Positions 59,371 through 64,000 of a stretch of 64,000 nucleotides of DNA are shown here, piece by piece. The position numbers were made by a program, and so were the translations under genes. This DNA is from Kordiimonas pumila (lineage in GTDB: Bacteria; Pseudomonadota; Alphaproteobacteria; Sphingomonadales; Kordiimonadaceae): assembly GCF_015240255.1 (NCBI RefSeq), contig NZ_CP061205.1:2191501-2255500 (forward strand), written 5' to 3'. Every line of letters starts with the position of its first letter. Positions within the stretch are counted from its first letter, which is position 1. The notes under the pieces were generated by a model, which was given only the letters and a program-made list of their open reading frames with translations, was not told the DNA's origin and searched no databases.

Positions 59371-60564
59371 ATGCCACAGCATTTTCTACCGTATGGGCGG
59401 CACACACTTGATAGCGATGATATTGCTGCTGTTGTTGATGTCTTAAAGCACGGTGCCCTTACCTGTGGCCCCAAAGTGGATGAATTTGAGGCAGAATTTG
59501 CTCGTAAAATTGGTGCTGTGGAGGCTGTTGTTGTGTCCAATGGTACAACAGCTCTTCATTTAGCTTTATTGGCGGCAAACTTTCGTCCTGGTGATATTGC
59601 CATTGTTCCGACACTGACGTTTTTATCTACAGCGAATGCTGTTCATATGGCAGGTGGCAGGGTTGTTTTTGCAGATGTTTGTCCTAAAACTGGTTTAATG
59701 ACACCAGATACACTGAAGGCGGCCTTTAAAAAATCAAACTACAAAGCAAAAGCTGTTTTACCAGTGCACCTGACAGGTCAGTCCGAGCACATGGCAGAAA
59801 TTCATGACTATGCCAGAGATAAAGGCATGGTTATTATTTCTGACTGTTGCCACGCGATTGGAGCAAGCTATAAGGCAGGCGGCTCGCCGGGAGACGGGCA
59901 ATTCGAAGATTTCGGTTGCTATAGCCTGCATCCAGTTAAAAGTATTGCTATGGGTGAAGGCGGGGTTGTAACGACAAAAACACCGGAACTGGCACGGTAT
60001 ATACGGCAACTTCGTAGCCACGATATGAGACGCCTTCCAGAAGAGTTTGTACGCCCAGAGCTCGGTTTTGATGATAGCGGCGAACCTAACCCGTGGTATT
60101 ATGAAATGCACGAACTGGGGTATAATTACCGCGCGACGGATATACAGTGTGCGCTAGGTCTTAGTCAGCTTGGTAAACTCGATAAATTTTTGGCGCGACG
60201 CCTTAAACTTGCTGATATGTACGATACGCTTTTAGAGCCTCTTGCTCCTGTGGTAACATCAAACCCTCGTTCTATTGACTGTAACTCTGCTTGGCATCTG
60301 TATGCTGTCAAAATTGATTTTGCTTCTATGGGCAAGAGCAGAGGCCATATTATGCGTAGCTTTGCAGAGAAGGGGGTTGGCACTCAGGTGCATTATATCC
60401 CTGTGCACGAACAGCCTTATTATCAAAAACATTATGGGGTGCAAGATTTGCCGGGTGCCGCAGATTATTATGCAGGCACACTAACGCTTCCTTTGTTCCC
60501 ATCAATGTTTGATACAGACCCTGGTTTTGTTGTAAAAACCCTTAAGGCGGTACTCAACAACTAA
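59371..60564 (+). CDS. pseC: UDP-4-amino-4,6-dideoxy-N-acetyl-beta-L-altrosamine transaminase (PseC/FlmB-like)
   Basis: The 397-aa enzyme is a DegT/DnrJ/EryC1-family PLP aminotransferase: SNGTTALHLALLAANFRPGD (57-76), ISDCCHAIGASY (156-167) and the PLP Lys190 in SLHPVKSIAMGEGG. PseC aminates the PseB product at C4. This start and length match the family, and the position directly after pseB supports the assignment over other sugar transaminases. A terminator for the convergent flagellin 4 lies downstream. Confidence 0.9.
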   Translation: MPQHFLPYGRHTLDSDDIAAVVDVLKHGALTCGPKVDEFEAEFARKIGAVEAVVVSNGTTALHLALLAANFRPGDIAIVPTLTFLSTANAVHMAGGRVVFADVCPKTGLMTPDTLKAAFKKSNYKAKAVLPVHLTGQSEHMAEIHDYARDKGMVIISDCCHAIGASYKAGGSPGDGQFEDFGCYSLHPVKSIAMGEGGVVTTKTPELARYIRQLRSHDMRRLPEEFVRPELGFDDSGEPNPWYYEMHELGYNYRATDIQCALGLSQLGKLDKFLARRLKLADMYDTLLEPLAPVVTSNPRSIDCNSAWHLYAVKIDFASMGKSRGHIMRSFAEKGVGTQVHYIPVHEQPYYQKHYGVQDLPGAADYYAGTLTLPLFPSMFDTDPGFVVKTLKAVLNN

Positions 60565-60589
60565 AATATTCCTGCTACCCTTTGAATTG

Positions 60590-60625
60590 CAAAAAAAAGC
60601 CCCATGCCAGTATAGGCATAGGGCT
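60590..60625 (-). terminator. Rho-independent terminator of flagellin 4
   Basis: On the minus strand AGCCCTATGCC, loop TATACT, GGCATGGGGCT (one mismatch) followed by a run of eight T. It lies about 50 bp after the flagellin 4 stop and 34 bp beyond the convergent pseC stop. Confidence 0.88.
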
Positions 60626-60677
60626 AAATGGAAACGTCATAATCAATGCAAGGTAGGCTGTCCTACCTGTGCGGTTA

Positions 60678-61508
60678 TTAGCTCTGGAACAGAGACAGGA
60701 TAGACTGAGGTGACTGGTTGGCAATCGAGAGTGCCTGAATACCAAGTTGTTGCTTCACTTGGAGGGCCTGTAAGTTTGCACTTTCTTTTGCCATGTCAGC
60801 ATCAACAAGGTTACCAATGCCGACTTCTATCACATCAGCAAGTTTACCGGAAAAACTACGGTTTTGCTCTAGTGACGTTGAGCCAGAGCCGAGCCTTGTC
60901 AATACAGCATTCAAGCGAATAATAGATTCGCCAATATCAGTTACCGCAGCCGAGGCTGTATCTTGTGTCGCAATACTTTGTGTCGAGGTGATAGAGATGT
61001 TTCCGCCGCCAAGAGTAAGGTCTTGGTGGGAAACTGTAAGGGTCTGTGTGGCATCTGCATTCGTGATTGCCACGATAGCGTCAGTGCCGTCGTCAATCAG
61101 GTTTGTGCCATTGAATGCCGCGTTATTAATAATAGTGTTTATCTGGTCACGCAGCGATGTGAAATCTTGTGAAAGGGCCGCCCGGCTTGTGGTATCCAAG
61201 CCTTGGTCAGCGGCGGCAACGGCTTTCTCTTTCATTTCAAGGAGAAGGTCTGAAATGGCTGTTGCTGCAGCGAGTGCCACGTCTACAGTAGATACACCAC
61301 GATCAAGTGATTGCTGAACGGCGTTTAGCCCGCGTAGGTCACCGCGCAACTTTTGCGCGATTGAATATACTGCAGCATTATCTTTTGCAGATGAAATTTT
61401 CAAGCCCGTGTTAATTTTTGTCTGCGTATTTTCCAGCTCTTTACCGGTAATATTCAGATTACGTAAAGCGTTTAGAGCGCTTGCATTAACATTAATTGAA
61501 AAGGTCAT
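60678..61508 (-). CDS. Flagellin 4
   Basis: The 276-aa flagellin is the most divergent of the four: NVNASALNALRNLNITGKELENTQTK at the N-terminus and DADMAKESANLQALQVKQQLGIQALSIANQSP near the C-terminus, ending LFQS. It is separated from the others by the glycosylation operon. It has a consensus sigma54 promoter (61568-61583), a leader hairpin and a strong terminator, so it is a self-contained unit. Confidence 0.95.
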   Translation of the reverse strand: MTFSINVNASALNALRNLNITGKELENTQTKINTGLKISSAKDNAAVYSIAQKLRGDLRGLNAVQQSLDRGVSTVDVALAAATAISDLLLEMKEKAVAAADQGLDTTSRAALSQDFTSLRDQINTIINNAAFNGTNLIDDGTDAIVAITNADATQTLTVSHQDLTLGGGNISITSTQSIATQDTASAAVTDIGESIIRLNAVLTRLGSGSTSLEQNRSFSGKLADVIEVGIGNLVDADMAKESANLQALQVKQQLGIQALSIANQSPQSILSLFQS

Positions 61509-61540
61509 TTAACCTCTCCTCATTATGACGTTTTTCCATT

Positions 61541-61554
61541 GCCGATTATTCGGC
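61541..61554 (-). promoter_or_regulatory. Flagellin 4 leader hairpin
   Basis: GCCGA-TTAT-TCGGC: a perfect 5-bp stem at about the predicted mRNA 5' end, 32 bp before the start codon. Confidence 0.45.
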
Positions 61555-61567
61555 CTGCATTGAATAA

Positions 61568-61583
61568 AGCAATGAGTGTGCCA
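61568..61583 (-). promoter_or_regulatory. Sigma54 promoter of flagellin 4
   Basis: On the minus strand TGGCAC, 5 bp, TTGCT: exact match to the -24/-12 consensus. Confidence 0.88.
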
Positions 61584-61761
61584 GTTTTTTATTTTTTTTA
61601 AGTCATTGAAATTAAATAATAAATTAAAATATTTTGAATTTTCGCGAAAATGTTGACCGGGCGTTAAATTGTGAAGGAGGAATCTTTTGTCGGTTTGTGC
61701 AACATCTGCCGGGAGAAATTGACATGCGGATTTCTTAAGGTAGGTAAAAAACAGTTGTGTG

Positions 61762-62076
61762 TTATTTTTTGCCTAGATTAAACAAGGGTGTGTTTGTTGA
61801 GTTTCGCAGTGTTTTGCGTGATTTTTGATTTCGCTTATCAGTTGATTTTTGGGGTACGCATGCAGCACCCATTTCAAACATTTGTGTTGGAATGAAAATG
61901 ACAGGTCTGCCCATTAAGGTATGTATTTGGAATTGCTGAGGGGCCGGGTTGTTGCCTGATAGCTGATCACGCAAGACTGCAACAAAAAGATTAGTGGCTG
62001 GCTTTTGGGAGAAAGGTTTAGCGATACTAAGAAGGTGTTGGAGAACCGCGCCAGCTCTAACTGGTTGGACAGCCAT
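61762..62076 (-). CDS. Small hypothetical protein after the flgN-like gene
   Basis: I do not recognise this 104-aa basic protein (MAVQPVRAGAVLQHLLSIAKPF start, lysine/asparagine-rich tail). It starts 4 bp after the stop of the flgN-like gene on the same strand, so it may be the last gene of the flgI-flgJ-flgN operon. The ribosome-binding site is weak. The C-terminal third is low in information, so coding status is uncertain. Confidence 0.45.
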   Translation of the reverse strand: MAVQPVRAGAVLQHLLSIAKPFSQKPATNLFVAVLRDQLSGNNPAPQQFQIHTLMGRPVIFIPTQMFEMGAACVPQKSTDKRNQKSRKTLRNSTNTPLFNLGKK

Positions 62077-62080
62077 TTAA

Positions 62081-62557
62081 TTAAATAACCTGATTAATTT
62101 GAAGCGACGTTGGCCGTGCACCTTTCAGGGGTTGATAAGATGCATTTCGTCCATAAGCCATTACAGGGCGATTTTTTTTCACAACCTCTTCACCAACACT
62201 TTTAATAATGCCTTCGGCAACGGCTTTTAAACGCAGGATAATGCGAGCATGATCCCTTAGTGTTTCCCGTAAGAGATCTGTAAGTTTTCTCAAATATTTG
62301 CGGGCAGGGGAATCGCTTGGACCCAAGAGCTTTTCGTTCACTTTTAAATTATTCAGTGTAGCGGTGTATTCAGCCATCAAGCGGCTTTTGGCGGCATGTA
62401 AGCTTTGTGCTTCACGCGGTAGCCGTTTTTTGAGTAAGTCTGTTTCTCGGGCAATAATATCTGTTAACTCAATCGTTAATTTAGCCAGTTTGGCGCCGTG
62501 GCCAGATAGAACCGGAGCACTTTCTTCTATGTCATGAGGGATTGGATCAAGGGGCAT
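62081..62557 (-). CDS. FlgN-like flagellar export chaperone
   Basis: The 158-aa protein is almost fully helical: a LTIELTDIIARETDLLKKRLPREAQSLHAAKSRLMAEYTATLNNL core, then LLRETLRDHARIILRLKAVAEGIIKSV, and a disordered tail. This resembles FlgN, the chaperone of hook-filament junction proteins. Start ATG 62557 has AGGAG 7 bp upstream and abuts the flgJ-like stop, so they are translationally coupled. Position after flgI-flgJ supports the call. Confidence 0.7.
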   Translation of the reverse strand: MPLDPIPHDIEESAPVLSGHGAKLAKLTIELTDIIARETDLLKKRLPREAQSLHAAKSRLMAEYTATLNNLKVNEKLLGPSDSPARKYLRKLTDLLRETLRDHARIILRLKAVAEGIIKSVGEEVVKKNRPVMAYGRNASYQPLKGARPTSLQINQVI

Positions 62558-62558
62558 T

Positions 62559-62900
62559 TTAGTGCTCCTGTAGCTTAAGAAGTTCACGGTAAACATTGTC
62601 GGCAATACCTATGCCGCCACTCTTAGCGATAGATTTGCCAACTTCTTCAACCATCATGGACTGATATATTTCTTCTGCTGAACCGCCTGACATAGAGCCA
62701 CCCTCGCGGTTAATTGTGTCAAACATTGGTTTCATCATTTGCGCAATAAAAACGGCTTCAAAATCTTCAGCTGCTTCTCTAAGAGAGTCTTTATTAGCGT
62801 TTTTTAGAGCAGATGAACTGCTGTCCACCCTTGCTTTTGCCGCAAGGGACTGGGCGTCCATAAGCTGTGATTGCGCTACATTGAATATCTGGGTTTGCAT
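62559..62900 (-). CDS. Rod-binding protein (FlgJ N-terminal/CheL-like)
   Basis: The 113-aa protein carries only the rod-binding half of FlgJ: AAEDFEAVFIAQMMKPMFDTI, then the SGGSAEEIYQSMMVEEVGKSIAKSGGIGIADNVYREL segment. It has no muramidase domain, as is usual in alphaproteobacteria. It supports rod assembly in the periplasm. It starts directly after the flgI stop, with a start codon overlapping that of the P-ring gene's end region, so they are one operon. Confidence 0.88.
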   Translation of the reverse strand: MQTQIFNVAQSQLMDAQSLAAKARVDSSSSALKNANKDSLREAAEDFEAVFIAQMMKPMFDTINREGGSMSGGSAEEIYQSMMVEEVGKSIAKSGGIGIADNVYRELLKLQEH

Positions 62901-64000
62901 TTACATCACCTGCAATTCAGCTTGCATGGCCCCTGCGGCTTTTAAAGCCTGCAGAATAGCGATCATGTCACGGGGACCAATTTTGAGTGAGTTTAGGCCA
63001 TCCACCAGTTCTTGCAGTGTAACGGAGGGTGGCAGAACCGCGATATGCTCTGTGCCTGTTTCCTCAACATCAACGGCTGAACGTTGTACGACTTCGGTTT
63101 GGCCGCCTTGTGAAAAGGCGCCAGGCTGGGATACTTGGGGTTGCTCGGAAATACGAATGACAAGGTTGCCCTGTGCAATGGCGACTGAATTAATGCGTAC
63201 TTCATTGCCCATAACAATAATGCCGGTACGTTCATCAATAATAACCCGTGCTTTATTTTCAGGTTGAACGCTTAATTTTTCAATGTCTGTTAGCAGATCT
63301 ACCATAGATAGGCGGTACCCAATTGGGCGCGTTAGCAGCACAGTTGCAGGATCAAGCGACCGAGCAATATCATTTTGTAAATACCCGTTAATGGCGGTTG
63401 CAATACGGCGTGCTGTCGTCAGGTCTGGGTTATGAAGAGATAGTTTGAGCGATGACATATCACGTAGTTCAAAAGGGATTTCCCGCTCAACAATACCACC
63501 GTTTGCAATGCGACCGTTTGTTGGTACACCTTGAACAACAGAGCCCGCTTCACCTGCGGCCGCAAAACCAGCTGTTGCAACCGCGCCTTGGGCAACCGCA
63601 TACACTTCGCCGTCTGCACCCATTAATGGCGTGGCAATCAGTGTGCCGCCAGAGAGATTGCTCGCATCACCCATTGAGCTAACAGAAACATCTATACGTG
63701 TGCCTTGGCGTGAAAATGCAGGGAGGTTTGCTGTTACCATAACAGCGGCAATATTTTCCGGGCGCATTGTTGTGCCTTTGGCGTTTACGCCGAGCCGTTC
63801 CAGCATGGCTGTTAGGCTTTGCTCGGTATATGGCGCATTACGGAGTGTATCACCTGTACCGTTAAGGCCCACAACCAGACCGTAACCGATCAATTGGTTT
63901 TCGCGGATTCCCTCAATTGCAACAATATCCTTAATGCGAGAAGTCGCTGCTTGCACTGATGTTCCAGCCATGAATGCCAGAGCAATAAGAGCAGAGAATA
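62901..64000 (-). CDS. flgI: Flagellar P-ring protein FlgI (N-terminus outside window)
   Basis: The P-ring subunit of the basal body, with RIKDIVAIEGIRENQLIGYGLVVGLNGTGD at the start of the mature protein and the C-terminal VTLQELVDGLNSLKIGPRDMIAILQALKAAGAM stretch. The frame stays open to the window end; residues before the ATG at 63971 (FSALIALAF) make up the hydrophobic core of a Sec signal peptide that continues through MAGTSVQA. The real start therefore lies beyond base 64000, and the gene is cut by only a few residues. Confidence 0.95.
   Translation of the reverse strand, partial: FSALIALAFMAGTSVQAATSRIKDIVAIEGIRENQLIGYGLVVGLNGTGDTLRNAPYTEQSLTAMLERLGVNAKGTTMRPENIAAVMVTANLPAFSRQGTRIDVSVSSMGDASNLSGGTLIATPLMGADGEVYAVAQGAVATAGFAAAGEAGSVVQGVPTNGRIANGGIVEREIPFELRDMSSLKLSLHNPDLTTARRIATAINGYLQNDIARSLDPATVLLTRPIGYRLSMVDLLTDIEKLSVQPENKARVIIDERTGIIVMGNEVRINSVAIAQGNLVIRISEQPQVSQPGAFSQGGQTEVVQRSAVDVEETGTEHIAVLPPSVTLQELVDGLNSLKIGPRDMIAILQALKAAGAMQAELQVM

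Noticed and set aside
1-64000. CRISPR array, prophage, transposon or toxin-antitoxin pair
   Set aside because: No regularly spaced repeats, no transposase, integrase or phage structural genes, and no recognisable toxin-antitoxin pair were found on reading both strands.

Overview
The window looks like chromosomal DNA of a free-living, flagellated alphaproteobacterium of moderate GC content. Markers for this class are FlaF/FlbT/FlaG next to several short (275 aa) flagellins, DUF4170 and DUF2336 proteins, a periplasmic truncated hemoglobin paired with DUF3034, and MlaC. A Kordiimonas-like relative would fit, but the genus is inference. I see no phage genes, transposases or CRISPR arrays.

Layout. 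1-1212: 3' end of recJ, then two identical tandem tRNA-Glu(UUC) genes behind a good sigma70-type promoter. 1249-6003: a sensor kinase with an ethylene-receptor-like membrane domain, then a short envelope cluster (DUF3034, periplasmic truncated hemoglobin, exo/endonuclease-phosphatase-fold enzyme, MipA/OmpV). 6016-22770: a large polyamine/gamma-glutamyl catabolic region arranged around a 383-bp divergent control region (12797-13179) that carries two copies of the same 30-bp element, one facing each way. Leftward genes are a six-TM protein, PuuD-like hydrolase, PuuA-like ligase, class III aminotransferase, NhaC-type antiporter and GntR/FCD regulator. Rightward genes are GabD-like dehydrogenase, a second PuuA-like ligase, PuuB-like oxidase, TPR-sulfotransferase, TonB receptor and omega-aminotransferase. 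22796-29099: mostly small housekeeping genes (PGPGW-like, a 36-aa cytochrome oxidase subunit IV-like protein, HspQ, DUF4170, ACT-domain protein, MlaC, cytochrome c, alanine symporter, DUF2336). 29160-33770: a TRAP transporter and an APC permease. 33793-38516: a 923-aa membrane-anchored coiled-coil protein divergent from an Hpt / degenerate receiver / Hpt-like signalling group. 38701-42342: alkaline phosphatase, and a VWA plus MoxR-ATPase pair.

42575-64000 is a flagellar and flagellin-modification island: flaG, three flagellins, flaF and flbT on the minus strand; a FlmG-like TPR glycosyltransferase followed by a tightly overlapping operon (NeuB-like synthase without SAF domain, cytidylyltransferase-PseG-like fusion, two methyltransferases, ATP-grasp enzyme, Gfo/Idh oxidoreductase, GH57-like protein, PseB and PseC homologues) on the plus strand; then a fourth flagellin and an flgN-like/flgJ/flgI operon on the minus strand. 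All four flagellins and the FlmG-like gene carry sigma54-type -24/-12 elements, so the filament protein and its putative glycosyltransferase appear to be expressed together.

The most promising undescribed system is this island. It encodes most of a pseudaminic-acid-like route (PseB, PseC, PseG-F fused, NeuB) but no recognisable PseH acetyltransferase here, and instead holds an ATP-grasp enzyme, an oxidoreductase, two methyltransferases and a GH57-like protein. That suggests an unusual nonulosonic-acid derivative placed on flagellin. The ethylene-receptor-like kinase is the second most notable item.
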